A DNA stretch of 64,000 nt, taken from Microascus cirrosus (Eukaryota; Ascomycota; Sordariomycetes; Microascales; Microascaceae). A program made the position numbers and the translations under genes. Every line of letters starts with the position of its first letter. Within the stretch, counting starts at the first letter, position 1. The DNA lies in assembly GCA_030271035.1 (NCBI GenBank), contig JAMBUN010000140.1:186001-250000 (forward strand), given 5' to 3'. The notes beneath the pieces are model-generated. The model saw nothing but the letters and a program-made list of their open reading frames with translations, was not told where the DNA came from and ran no database searches. Below are positions 31,488-44,062 of this stretch, piece after piece.

Positions 31488-34400
31488 ATGGTGTTACTTG
31501 GCTATTCGTTATTGCTTCTCTGGCTGACGGTAGGACAGTTGACCTTCTGTCAGAACCCTCCTCAGCATCAGCAGCACGATCCTCGAAATTATTCCGGCCA
31601 CACCACTCTCAGGTACTCGAACGGTGATAGTACCTTCCAAGCAGCTCAACCGGATTCAAATACTCCGCGAAATCGCCCTTCATTCACCACGTGGGGATCA
31701 CCCTCAAGACAGTCCGGCTTTAGGAGGAGTCGCCGAGAAGTGTCCGATACGACAGGACCTTCCGCTAATCGAAGCCTAGACTTTGAGTCGACTGAGACTG
31801 TCAGTGTTTCCACGAGCCTTGCCCCCAACGGGACAGTACAGATACTTCCTACGTTATCAGGGATCGTCCCTCATACAACCGGTAGCATAAGTACAGGTAT
31901 ATGGGACTCCAGCGAACAAGCATTGCGGATAGCACCCATCATCACAAGCTCCATCGAGTCACCCACGTCACTCTTAGAACCGTCTTCTTCAGCGACCCCA
32001 TTCCCAAACAACACGGAAACCCTTAGAATGGCCTCTTCCAATATCTTTGCGGAGCCAATTGCGACGGCTGCGCCCCCGGCCCAGATCGAAGTCCGGGACG
32101 ACCATCCGGTACCCCGCAAGGGCATCACTTCTGGCCCTCCCCTACAGACCAACAAATTCTATTCCAATTTCTTCCTGGGAGACCAGACGGCACCAACTTA
32201 TACCTTCCCCTACTCCATTTCATGGGCAGCTGGGAGGGACCCGTCTGGTAGTTATGGCATCGCGATATCTCACATTGATCCGAATCAGCGTGTATTCGGG
32301 GACAAGAAGCCAGAGACCGGCGCCGCATCGTACTTTATCAACCCGGTCGGCATCCAGTCTCTAATATTGAGCGCGAAGGAACTAGGTCAGGGGGCCAGTC
32401 TCACAGTCGATAGCATTACCGCCTTTTCAGCCACGGTCCGACTCCAGAGGGACGCTAACAGTGGACCTGTGGTATCGTTCCCACTCGTTCAGGGCATGGG
32501 TTTCATCACGGCGATGTACAATGGAAGCCACCCGGTGATCCAGACAGGTGTCTTCTTCCGGACAGTCACTCGCGTCTCGGCGGATCCCAAGTCCGACGTT
32601 GCGAAGTTCAGGTTTCTACTCGAGGACGGGAAGACGTGGTGGCTTTATGCATACAAACTCCGAGGGGAGGATCTAGATCTCCAGGTCGTTAATAATGGCT
32701 ACGCCGAGGCGACGAGACCATTCTTCGGCATCATCCAGGTTGCTAAGGACGTCCCGGGAGGCGAGAACACCTTGGATCGCGCATCCGGCGTATACGCAGA
32801 AACCGTGGATCTTTCAGGGTCTGTTTCAGGCTCCTCAGGGAGATACTCGTTCCAATTCACCGCTCGAGGCCACCCCGAGGGGGCGCTTCTCATGTGGGCG
32901 TTGCCACACCACGTCCAGTCATTCGATCACGAGACCGCGACCAACGCGCAAGAAGTCTACATGTCCACGACGACCAAGGGGCTTGCGAAAGCGGTGCTCG
33001 CTTTCCGTTGGAAGATGGTGGAAGAGCAGATGCCGGTGAATATGGGATTTGCGCCGTTTTCGCCTGAACGTGGCTCCATGGGCAGATTATCTGAAGAGGC
33101 GAGGTCGGTAATTAGCGTGGTTGCGAAGAACGAAATCTCTCAGAACATGATCGCGCAGTCAAATCTCGACTCCATGTACTTTAGCGGCAAGGTGGGTGGC
33201 CTGGCGAGGAGGCTATGGTTCTAATTTGTCTTGCCGACTGACACATGTTCACTTTAGGGGCTTGCCAAGTTTGCGATGATTCTGTATGTTATCCAGGATA
33301 TGCTAAAGGATGAGCAGCTTGCCCAAACTGGTATTGCCAAGCTCAAGCAAGCATTCGCGATCTTTGCAGAGAACAAACAACAATACCCCCTTGTTTACGA
33401 GCGTTGAGTCGAACCTTGCCCCTGAATTCCCGACGGCACACTAACATGGCTTTGATCTAGGTGCTTGGGGCGGAGTGGTATCTTCGGCTTCATACACGAC
33501 GGGCAGCGACGGCGTGGATTTCGGCAACACCTACTACAACGACCACCATTTCCACTGGGGATACTTTGTCCTTACGGCGGCCGTGATCGGCTATATCGAC
33601 CCGGAGTGGGCGAGAGATAATAAGGACTACGTTGACATGTTTGTGCGGGACTACGCGAACCCGAGCGCCAAGGACAAGTACTTCCCTCAGCATCGTAGCT
33701 TCGATTGGTACCATGGTCACAGCTGGGCTCATGGCTTGTACGCCAGTATGGATGGGAAGGTGAGTCGCCTGCGCTGGGATCGCGGATGAATAGGACCTGA
33801 GGAGGGGGGAAACGCATACTGAGTAATTTCAAACCAGGACCAAGAATCGAGCTCGGAAGATGTGATGGCTGCATTCGCTATCAAGATGTGGGGAATGGTA
33901 ACGGGAGACGCCAACATGGCGGCACGGTGAGCTTGTTCCGCCCCAGGGAGAACGGGGGTCCCTCGTCTGCTTGGGACTTAGGCTAACTGTCCGCGAAGCG
34001 GCAATCTCCAAGTGGCGGTCCTCGCCCGAAGTCTTCAGAATTACTTCCTCATGACAAGTGATAACAAGAACCAGCCTGAGCAATTCATTGGAAACAAGGT
34101 GGCAGGGATTCTGTTCGAGAACAAGGCCGACCACACGACGTACTTTGGGCATAACATCGAGTACATCCAAGGCATCCACATGATCCCGCTGCTTGCGCCA
34201 TCGGCGGTGGTGCGCACCCAGGAGTTCGTGCTGGAGGAGTGGACGACATACTTTAGCGAAGGGAGAGTGGACAGGATCAGCGGCGGGTGGAAGGGGATCA
34301 TCTACGGCAACTATGCGTCGGCGTATCCCCGCGAGGCCTGGGCGTTCTTCAACGACCGGAACTTTGACCCAGCGTGGCTGGACGGCGGATCTTCGCTGAC

Positions 34401-34508
34401 GTGGTACCTGGCGTATGCTGCCGGTGAGTGAAACTAGGCGGGCCAATCCTATTCTCATGAGCGGAAGATACTAATCGGGCGTCGTGCGCAGCAATGGGCG
34501 GTGCTTAA
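31488..34508 (+). CDS. GH81 endo-beta-1,3-glucanase, secreted
   Basis: Six exons (31488-33191, 33258-33402, 33461-33759, 33838-33926, 33999-34423, 34492-34508), 892 aa. A signal peptide (MVLLGYSLLLLWLTVGQLTF) leads into about 190 residues rich in Ser/Thr/Pro with a dibasic site (RRSRREVSD, near residue 83). The GH81 domain starts at LQTNKFYSNFFLGDQTAPTY. The catalytic acids expected from characterised members are present: D644 in TYYNDHHFHWGYF and E719/E723 in QESSSEDV. The last exon of 17 nt supplies AMGGA, completing the usual LTWYLAxAA..GG end. The enzyme hydrolyses beta-1,3-glucan of the cell wall, as Eng1/EngA do in cell separation. No GPI signal is seen at the C-terminus. Confidence 0.95.
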
Positions 34509-36782
34509 CCAACGAGCGGCGGAGCATGTTGTGCGGGGAGCTGAGCAGGATAACGGTGGTTGCTGGAACTACATTAACTCCTCAATACTTCGGTCCGGAA
34601 CTAGCCTGGATCCGGCGATTCAGAAGCAGTAATAGACAGTATCCTCATGCATTCTCCGAATTATCATGGCTCTTCGAGCTGAAGCCCAGCTCTTGAGTGA
34701 AGCAAGCTACGTCATTTGTAGTTTGGCTCGCCACTATCGATAAGGAAAGGTACTTGTGCCGAAGTCACTAACCCTTTTGCCATTGGCTGGCCATTAACTT
34801 CTGTTTCAACACCGTTTCGCGGCGCAGTAGCCCACGTTTCTTGGCGGCGAGCTGCAGTCAGCGGCGCTCCGTGTACAGACATCAGGGGAACGGGCGCATG
34901 CGAGACCAGCGCGGGAGAGGAGGTGAGGAAGAGGCGATTTATTCCAACCTCATTGGGACAATGACTGCGCCGCGGAGTTACGTCCGTAGCGGGAGGTGAT
35001 CGCCGTGGCGGTGGACGGAGTTTTTGACAAAGGGCAATCTCCGGAGTGTTTTGGTGGTGGAGACAGGAAAGCTTAGCCTTTGCTAGGGTGGGTTGGGGGG
35101 CTTGGGTTTTTTACTGGAGGAGGGGTTCGCGGCGGAGGTCCGCGTCGCGCAAGGGCAATGCGAATTGAGCTATTCGAATTTACATGGCGAGGTATTCTGT
35201 GGGTACGATATGGGATATCGACACTCGGATCGAACCGAGCGGGAAAAACGAGTTCGCGCTTTGGGACCCATCTCGATTCTGGAGCCTGTTGTTGACGGGG
35301 GAATCGGGAGGCCGCCCATCTCTTGGCCGTCCCAACCGGTTTTGCAGCTTGAAGCGTGAAACCCGCGGTCCGTGGGGATCTGGCGGGCTTCTGATTGGAC
35401 GCTCGTGGCCTGGGGTGGCTGTGCTGGCGTGCAACCTGAGCTAGCCAGCTCTAGGCGGGCCCCTCCCTTCCCAAGCTCCGTTCAATATCCCCTCTGACGT
35501 GAGGTCGGTACGGTGGTCCAATGGTGGGAAAGCGGCGTGTGATTGGGTACCTCGGGTCAGTGCGCTAGACCCTTGAAGCGGTTCCTGAGTTTCAATTGCT
35601 GATGCAGGCGGAGGACATTACATCACTGCCACCGCATTCTCGCTGTTGCACCTAGAAATGGCGCTACGGATAGATTGTGCTAGGGAGGAACGAAAGGGCG
35701 GCCCACGGCAGAGACGGCATCCGAAGGCGCTTGATCAGGCAAATTTCCTTTGGGCTCCCTCGTTTCGGGATCGAAGGGGCAAAAACATATTCTTCATCAC
35801 CCCTCAACCATCCGAACACAAAACGAAAAGCGGAGGAGCAAAGATCTCCCCCCGGCAGATCAATCTGGTCACCCGCACGTCTCACGGACCACCCACGCGC
35901 GAACTTCCGCCGAAGTTGGAACAACGTGATTGCAAGATCCATTTCGAGAGAAAGAGCGCGCCCAATTCCGTCTTTTATTCTTTGAGACCCCATCGCAATT
36001 AGCCCGCTCATTGCGGCCCCATCCGAGGACAAGAACAACCGAGAAGGGTTCAAGCATCGCTCCGCCATCAGAGGGCTGGCTTGATATATCTTTTTTTTCT
36101 TTTATCCCCGGTTCAACTCTCTTAGCACACCCCTGAACTCCCTCGACGGAGTCAAATCATGGTTGGTAAGTCACGGACATTTTCCAGAAAAAAGAAAAAG
36201 CTTCCCGTTACCACCACATACACTTGACCACACCACACCATATTCACGCCTCCCTTTTGAACACCCAATCCGGTCATCTGGGTGGGAGGCGCTTTAGCCC
36301 CAAAACCACTTCGTTTGCCTCGAACTTTCGAGGACTTCCCACCCCCTCCACCATCTGCTCGCTCCTCTGGCACTCTCCACTTATTTTACTTTTCATCCGT
36401 TTTCCTTAATCGGGTTTAATACTTTTCGCCATTGCGGGCTGAGCCATTCGCGCCCGCCCGCTTGAACACCGCCCTTTGTTTCTTTACACCAAACGAGTCT
36501 TGACTTCGCCTTTTTCGTTGAATTCCCCGAATACTCTTCGTTTCTTTATGTATATCATTTTGCCTGGCTATTTTCATTCCTCGGTACATACTTTCATAAC
36601 GTCGTCCATCCGGCCATCCGAACCGGAACCGATGCCTTTTGCTTCACGATAACTTCGACGACTTCATCTACCAACAAAAATAAAATAAAATTAAGAAGAC
36701 ACCAAAAGCTAATCTTACACCGTCCGCGGGTTATCGGACAATAGCAAACGTCAACTTCCGCCGAGCGCTGAGCACCAACTTC
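34509..36782. other. Long spacer and exchanger 5' leader
   Basis: 2.3 kb with no firm gene. The right part, from about 36100, looks transcribed as the exchanger's long leader: a TATA-like GATATATC with a T-run near 36092-36108, then ATG GTTG immediately followed by a strong donor (GTAAGT at 36166). A minus-strand palindrome at 35224-35239 resembles a tRNA T-arm but fails (see rejected). Confidence 0.45.
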
Positions 36783-38480
36783 ATGTCGCACCACGAGGTC
36801 GGGGACGCCCCCGGCGAGACCACGGCGCTCCTCGCCAACGGCCGCGGCCGGGAGAACTCGCACACCGGGAACGCCGAAGGCTGGAAGCACTTCTTCTTCA
36901 ACAGCCGGAGCACCCCCGGCACCGAGAGCCCCAACCGCCTCGTTCGGTATTCGGCCTCGACGTGGCATGTCACTAAGGTGACGCTTCTAAGCAGTGAGTC
37001 CCCACCTGCTGTGCGCCGAGAGCTGGTCGAAGATAGACGCTTGGCCTGGGTGAGGGTTACCGGTTCTAACGAGTGCGCGATGCGTGCGTAGATTATGTCA
37101 ACTTCCTGCTCGTTATCGTGCCCCTGGGCATCGTCGCGGGCGAGTTCAAGTGGAGTCCGACGGCCGTCTTCGTGCTCAACTTCTTCGCCATTATACCCCT
37201 CGCTGCCGTGTTGTCTTTTGCGACTGAGGAGATTGCCATGCGACTGGGCGAGACTATGGGAGGACTGCTCAACGCTACGTTTGGAAACGCCGTAGAGCTG
37301 ATTGTTAGTTGAGCCGTTATTCTCCCCCTTGTGGCGGTGCGCATGTTAGGGGACTCACGCTTACACGTTTGCCCGGTATAGGTCAGCATCGTTGCGCTGT
37401 ATGATAGCCAGATCGAGGTCGTCCAGGCCTCGATGCTGGGCTCGATTCTCTCCAACCTGCTCCTCGTCCTCGGCATGTGTTTCTTCTTCGGCGGGATCCG
37501 GAACATACGCCATGACGATGGCAGGGGCGCAGAGCAACAATTCCCCTCAGGGACTGCCCAGACGACCTGCTCTCTGCTCGCTCTATCTTCCGCTTCCCTT
37601 GTTATTCCCGCGGCTGTACGTCCCCCTCCCCGCCCCCTCCTTCCCTCCTGCTAACGCATGACCACTAGCTCTACAACGTCCTCGACAGCCAAAAGGAGCG
37701 GATAAAGTCCGACCCGGGCGACCCCGTGCTCCTGCTCTCCCGCGGCACGGCTATCATCCTCCTGATCCTATACGGACTCTACCTCTTCTTCCAGCTGCGT
37801 ACCCACCACAACCTCTTCGACAGCGACAACGAGCAGCACACCACCGTTTCGGAGCGCAGCACAGACATCGAAGTCGAGGAGCCCTGCATGGGCGCCATCC
37901 CCGCCGCCATCGTCCTTATTGTCACGACCCTTGTTATTGGCGTGTGCGCGGACTACCTCGTGGCGAGCATCGACCACGTCGTGGAGACGGCGGGCATCAG
38001 CAAGACATTCGTGGGGCTTATACTTATCCCTATCGTGGGGAATGCGGCAGAGCATGTCACGGCTGTTGTAGTCGCTATGAAGAACAAGATGGATCTGGCT
38101 ATGGGCGTCGCTATTGGCTCGAGTATCCAGATCGCGCTGCTCGTCACGCCCTTCCTAGTCATATTCGGGTGGATCATTCATGAACCGATGTCTCTTCACT
38201 TCGAGACCTGTGAGTCTATATTCTCGACCCCCGAAGGGTGGTGTGTGCTAATGGGTGATAAGTTTCGACCGTTGCTTTTGCGTTCTCGGTCATGGTGGTC
38301 ACGTATACGGTGCAGGATGGGCGGTCGAACTATCTCGAGGGCGCCATGGTAAGCTGCTGTCTGCCCCTTTTTCTCATCCGAAGGCCTGGTAACTAACTCA
38401 TGCCATAGCTTCTCGGTCTTTACTGCATCATCGCCCTCGCGTTCTACGTTAGCCCTTCCCTCGAGGACCCCAGCGTCTAA
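36783..38480 (+). CDS. Vacuolar-type Ca2+/H+ exchanger (CAX)
   Basis: Six exons (36783-36993, 37092-37303, 37382-37615, 37669-38209, 38263-38348, 38409-38480), 451 aa. About eleven membrane helices are visible. The two inverted CAX repeats carry the ion-binding signatures GNAVE (E139) and GNAAE (E347). An acidic loop (DSDNEQHTTVSERSTDIEVE) lies between the halves. The hydrophilic N-terminus (MSHHEVGDAPGETTALL) resembles the cytosolic tail of yeast Vcx1. The protein moves cytosolic Ca2+ into the vacuole in exchange for protons. An upstream alternative start at 36159 would add 13 residues through a 579-nt intron (36166-36744). Confidence 0.94.
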
Positions 38481-39091
38481 TCCCCATCGCGGGACCCTGT
38501 GAACTACCCCACGTTTCTAATATAGAGACACTACGCATCACGCACCACACACTCTTTCTATTTCCTTATAGTTTGGCTACTCGGTTGGGTTACGGTCTGG
38601 GGAGGTCTATTCCGCCTCTTTTTCTTTGCTTCTTTGGGGGGGTTGGGATCTGTACTTGTATAATATGGAACAATTGTTACCTAATTCCTTTTTGCGGAGC
38701 TCCAGGGAAGGGTAAGAGAAGGTTGGGAGCGGAATGGGAATGGGTGAACGTGACGAGGGTGAAACGGTACTCGTGAACTAGAATTGGTTGATACTGTCGG
38801 ACTCGCAGATGGACATATCTGGCCCCGTCTGTGATATATCACAAGATGGATGTGACTGTTCACGTCAGTCCAGGGTCCTGAAAGCATGTTCATGCACCTT
38901 TGGTTACCTCCCAAGTGTTATACAGTTCCTCTATATATTGTACAAATATCAAGTGAGATGTTTGGCATGAGCAGAGAGAAATAATACAATCAAAAGAATG
39001 GCCCGGGGACCAACCAGCCACATATACACACCGTTTGCATGACCACCTTCTACAACACACATGCCTAACAATTCCTGCTTCGAGCTGCGCT
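38481..39091. other. Convergent 3' flanks, no gene
   Basis: Spacer between the exchanger and COX15, both ending here. AT-rich toward the right; nothing coding is seen. Confidence 0.45.
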
Positions 39092-40673
39092 TCATGAACG
39101 GTGTGTCGGGTTGGGCTTAGTCCCTGCCGCCATCCGCCTGTTTAACGTCGCGATGAGACTCTTTGGCACCCTCAGCCGCTGCCCCAGCACTAGCGTCCCC
39201 GTCAGCACCGCCATCGCACCAGCTTGGTGCAGCGCCGCCAGCGGTAGCGGGACCATGTAGATCAGGGTCGAGATACCCAGCGCGACCTGCGCTAGGCCCA
39301 GGTGTAGTAGCCCCGTCACACCGCGCCGTGCGTCCTTCGTCACGGCGGACTTCACGTGTGGGCGGCGCGCATAGGCAAATAGGGCCACGATGGCGCAGAA
39401 GGTCGAGGTGGCGAGTATGCGGTGGTCAAGCTGCACGGTGGAGGGGTTCTCGAGCATGTTGCGCCACCAGAGGTCGGAGCGGTCCTGCTTTCTGGAGTAG
39501 TGCTCATCCCAAAGCTCGGAGGCCGGCGGGGTGAGACCGAGACCCATCTGCGGGAACTCGTTGTAGATGAGCCCTGCGTCGAGGCCGGCCACCAGGGCTC
39601 CGGAGAGGATGGTGACAGAGATTAGCCCCGTGATGCCCTTGACGGAGCGGCGGAGGGTTGACAGGCGCGGGTTCTGGAGCGCCGTGATGAGGTCCTTGGC
39701 GGCAGCTGGGTTCATAAGCATGCGGCGGGTGCGGAGCACGGTCAGAGCCGACACGAGCATCCAGGAGTAGCAGAAGACAGCAGTGGCAAGGTGAGCCGTG
39801 AGACGGTACTGTGACACGCGCGGGTGGCTCCCGGGCGCGAAGAGGTCATCCTTCAGCCCGGACTTGACCATCCACCAGCCGATCAAGCCCTGGAACCCAA
39901 TAAGCGCCGAGATGCCGGCGAGGTTAAATGACATAGGCACCGAGACGCGGCGGCGGGCGACGAAGTAGATGGCGGGGAGGACGAAGGTGGCACCGACAAC
40001 GCGGCCCCACAAGCGGTGGAACCACTCCATGAAGTAGATCTTCTTGAACTCTTCAAGAGTCATATGCGGGTTCAGAAGCTGGAACTCGGGAGAGGCGCGA
40101 TACTTCTCGAACTCGGACTCCCAGGCGGCGGCGTCCTTGGGGGGCAGCGACCCGGTTACGGGGCGCCACTCGGTGATACTCAGGCTGAGGAGCTGTTAGT
40201 TGCATGTCGCTAGCCTGTTGTTTCTTGAGTCAAGGGAGAGGGGAAACGGACCCGGACTCTGTGAGACGGGTTAGACCCCCGAAGACGATGATTCCAAAGA
40301 CACTAATCGCAGAGCCTAGCAGCCACAGGCCTACGGCTTTTGAGCTCGTAAACTCTGGGAACCGTTTCTTGCTCGGTGCATTTTCAACTGCTTTGGCATA
40401 GGCCATTACGCCCTCTTCCGAAACCGCCTTGGCCTGCGCCGCGACGGTTGCCGTCTTTGCCCCAGAAGAGGTCTTTACCTCTGCTGCAGGCTGCGCCTTG
40501 GTGCTCTGGAAGCGCGCTAGCGGACGAGCCGTAGCGCGGGACTGCCGGATGGCGTCCAGGACAAGAGACCGCGATGGGCCGGCGGGCCGGTTCTGAAGGC
40601 ATTGGCGGCATATTGACGAGGGCGCGGCTAGCCTCGTCGCCAGCCTGCGCGTCACCGGCATCACGAACGCCAT
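39092..40673 (-). CDS. COX15: COX15 haem A synthase
   Basis: Two exons (40252-40673, 39092-40184), 504 aa. A basic, Ser/Ala-rich presequence (MAFVMPVTRRLATRLAAPSS) targets mitochondria. The family signature RLTESGLSITEWRPVTGSLP is formed across the intron (donor GTCCGT). Conserved haem-ligand and substrate regions follow: FMEWFHRLWGRVVG, GWWMVKSGL, RVSQYRLTAHLATA, AGLDAGLIYNEFPQMG, VQLDHRILATS and LPLAALHQAGAMAVLTGTLV, each with the expected His. About eight membrane segments. With ferredoxin it oxidises the haem O methyl group to make haem A for cytochrome oxidase in the inner mitochondrial membrane. Divergent from UTP14, 362 nt apart. Confidence 0.96.
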
Positions 40674-41035
40674 TGTCGCTATCTTGGAACGAGCGCTGGG
40701 AAGGAGAGCACCGGGGGACGGACGGTTCGTGGCCTGGAAGAATTTCTGGTAGTGGTTCGAGGTGATCCGCAATCGCCAATTCGATATTTCTGATTGGTTC
40801 CCAGGCTCCAGGGTCTCCTCCGAGCAAATCGGACCATCATGTCTATCCAGGAGCTGTGACAAGGTACGTTGTACCTGAGTACCCACAATGATCTTCACCG
40901 CCCTTGACCCCACATCGATCCCACCGGCAGAAAAAGTTCCCATGAAAATTTCCAGAAGACGAAAGCCAGAGTGGGAGAGATACCAGCCGAAGCAAGCGAC
41001 ACTACTCTAGCGGTAAGCACCATATCCTAGGTACC
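40674..41035. other. Divergent promoter COX15 / UTP14
   Basis: Shared promoter of two housekeeping genes. The COX15 frame remains open upstream to 40943 through non-ATG codons but without conserved sequence; the Met at 40673 begins the presequence. Confidence 0.5.
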
Positions 41036-43772
41036 ATGGGCGGCCGACAAGCCCACGGGCGGGCAATCACCGCAAAGCCCTTGGGCAAGAACGCAAAAAA
41101 GTCAAAAGGCAAACCAGGCAAGAACCACCGCACACGAGCCCTCGATGCGTACAAGATCGCTTCCCAAGTGTTGCCGGACGCCCAGAAGAAAAGCCCGCGC
41201 GCTAAGCATGGCCGGGAGACGGAGGATGAGGACCTAGAAGACCAAGGTCCCAGGAGGAAGAAGGCGAGGCAGGCGAGGGATGAAGAGGACGACGAGTCGG
41301 ATGTAGAGTACGGGAGCGATGACGAGGGAAACAAGTGGACGATGGGAGCCCCTGTCGCGGAAGAGGACGACTCGGAGATTGACAGTGACGAGGCGTTTGG
41401 AGAGAGCGATGAGGAGAATTTCGAGGACTTTACTTTCCGGGGGAGCAAGTCCAAAAAGAGAGAGGTATGTTCAACGAGGTAGCGTGCGGTCTTCATGCAA
41501 CTAATATGTGATACAGGAGAATGGCTCCGATGCGGAAGACGACCTCGAGTCTTTAGGCGACGAAGCGATAGATCTTGCGACGGCACTGGACCAGGCCGAA
41601 GAAGAATCGGAGGAGGGAGAAGGGGAGGAAGGATCTGAGAGTAGCTCCGAGGATGAGGAAGACAGCGCTTCGGGCTCTGCCTCTGAAGAGGAGGATGACG
41701 ATGATGACGATGATGACGAGATCCAGGATCAGGACGCACTCAAGGGGCTAGTGGCAGATTTCGCTGGTGTCGAAGACGGAGAAGGAAACAAGTCTACGAG
41801 ACAAAAGATTGACCTCAAAGACCTCGCCCTCACTGGTGTGAAGGATGCGAATATGCGGAAGTCCCTCAAGCTCATGAACAAGGAGGAGAAAGAGACACGA
41901 CCCGGTGTATCTAAGAAGCTGGACGTTCCCCTCGCTCCACGCCAGCAGGATCGCATCCTCCGGAAGGCCGCCTATGAGAAAACGAACGAGACGCTAAATC
42001 GGTGGACGGACACGATCAAGCAGAACCGGCGAGCCGAGCACCTGGTCTTCCCCTTGCCTCAGAACCTCCCTAACGCGGTTCTAAACAACCCCGAGATGCA
42101 GTCCCTTAAGCCAGCAAAGGCGACTTCGGAACTCGAGCAGACCATGTTCTCCTTACTAGAACAGAGCGGCCTAGGCCTCGAGAAGGAGCCAAAGAAACCC
42201 AAGGATCTTACCGATGAGGAGCACAAGCAACTTTCGAAATCGGCTCAAAGGGAGCTCCTTGCGCAACGGCGGCGGGAACGTGAGGTCCAGTCTCGCGAGG
42301 CAAAGAGGGCGGCGCGCCTGAAGAAAATCAAGAGTAAGGCCTATCACCGGGTACACAGGAAACAGAAGCAGAAGGAGGAGATTGCCATGAGAGAAGCTAT
42401 GGAAGAGGCTGGCGAGATCGACTCGGAAGACGAACGGGAAGCGCAAGACCGTGCGAGGGCACTCGAGCGGGTTGGTGCCCGGCATAAGAGCAGCAACTGG
42501 GCCAAGATGGGTTCCAAAGTAAAGAGGGCCGTCTGGGACGATGATTATCGGGCGGGACTCACGGATATGGCGCGGCGCGACGAGGAGCTGAGGAAGCGGG
42601 TCGAGGGCCGCGGCGGCGAGGACTCGGATGAGGAGAGCTCCGACTCTGGGAGCGAATCTGAAGATGAGCGAGAGAAACTCCAGCGGCAGCTTGAGAAGGC
42701 TGCGGCGGCTGACGAGGACGAGCCTAAGTCCGGGTTGATGCAGCTCAAGTTCATGAAGAGAGAGGAGGAGCGGCTAAAGAAGGCCAACGATGAGTTGGCT
42801 GACCAGATTCGGCGGGGCTTGAACTCGGATGAGGAGGAGAGCGAGGAGGAGGCGGAAGTCGGCCGGAGGAAGTACGGGATGGGCAACCCTGACACACTCG
42901 TCGCCGAGGAGAAGGCTGAGAAGACCAAGAAGCGCAAGGATGACGCGAAGGACCAAAAGAAGGCCGGAGAACCAACGGAGAACAGTACCACTGACGGCGG
43001 CCTTACTCCTGGTCCTCGATACGTCGTGCAGTCCGACTCCATAGGCGGCGCCTGGTCCAAGGGCGAATCCCGCCGGAAGCCGAAGAAGAACGGCCCCTCG
43101 CGCACCGAGCCCCTCGACCTCAACTCCTCCATCCTAGTCGCCGACGTCACCAAGTCCAAACCCAAGGCCGCAACGAAGGAGGCCGACGACTCGGACGCGG
43201 ACTCGGACGAAGGGGTGGACCTCCACCTGCCGCTCGCGATCCGCGACGAGGAGCTCATAGCGCGGGCGTTCGCGGGCGACGACGTGGTGGCGCAGTTCGA
43301 GCAGGAGAAGGAGGAGCTGGTGGAGGAGCAGGACGACAAGGTAGTGGATAACACGCTGCCTGGGTGGGGGAGCTGGGCAGGCGAAGGGGTGACGGGGAAG
43401 AAAGGGAAGTATCTCACGAAGGTGGAGGGTGTGAAGAGGAAGGACAGGCAGGATGCGAAGCTGGACAAGGTCATTATCAACGAGAAGAGGGTTAAGAAGG
43501 TAAGCCTCCCTTGTCTGAAATCCATCCTCCTTGTTCTACACCCCACTCTCCCAGCCGCCCTATAAAGATCTGATATTAATGGAAGGCAGAACGACAAGTA
43601 CCTCGCCTCGCAGCTCCCTCACGAATTCGAGTCGAAGGAGCAGTATGAGGGCACCCTCCGACTGCCCATGGGCAAGGATTTCGTCACCAAGGAGACCTTT
43701 CAGGACGGGACGAAGCCGCGGGTTATCATCAAGCAGGGCGTTATTGCGCCCATGTCTAGGCCTACTGTCTAG
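41036..43772 (+). CDS. UTP14: UTP14, U3 snoRNP/SSU-processome protein
   Basis: Three exons (41036-41464, 41517-43499, 43590-43772), 864 aa. The N-terminus is basic (MGGRQAHGRAITAKPLGKNA), followed by acidic tracts (EESEEGEGEEGSESSSEDEE). Diagnostic Utp14 regions: ARKLDVPLAP-like KKLDVPLAPRQQDRILRKAA, YEKTNETLNRWTDTIKQNRR, KIKSKAYHRVHRKQKQKEEI, GSKVKRAVWDDDYRAGL, LPGWGSWAGEG, and the C-terminal KYLASQLPHEFESKEQYEGT with KPRVIIKQGVIAPMSRPTV. Utp14 activates the DEAH helicase Dhr1, which removes U3 snoRNA from pre-18S rRNA in the nucleolus. The third exon is needed to complete the conserved C-terminus. Confidence 0.96.
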
Positions 43773-44062
43773 ACTTTTACGTAGCATTACTATTAACCTT
43801 GGATCTCGCTAGAAAGCTAGTGGTTGGGAACGTATAAGAGGGGTTAATGACATGGAGATCATGCTCGGAAAAGGAATATCTGATAAATCTAAGGTCTATT
43901 TTGACGACCATCTCACAACATTTTATTTTGCGTGTTTCCCATCCTGAGTCCATTGAAACCATTCCAGGCTCCATACACGACCGTACACGACCCTCTCATG
44001 TCCAGACCCCTCAGTCCTCTATCCACACGTGGTTTCCTGACCCAAGGTTAAGGGACATCACG
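43773..44062. other. Convergent 3' flanks, no gene
   Basis: Just under 300 nt between UTP14 and the lysyl-tRNA synthetase gene. Nothing coding is seen. Confidence 0.4.

Noticed and set aside
35224..35239. CTCGGATCGAACCGAG, resembling a tRNA T-arm on the minus strand
   Set aside because: The stem closes on a 6-nt loop rather than 7, no A-box or acceptor stem is found at the right distance, so it is only a palindrome.
35511..35600. TGGTCCAATGG, a possible tRNA A-box
   Set aside because: No matching B-box or cloverleaf downstream; the nearest TTTCAA sequence has the wrong spacing.
40674..40943. N-terminal extension of COX15
   Set aside because: Requires a non-ATG start and lacks conserved sequence; the Met at 40673 starts a proper mitochondrial presequence.
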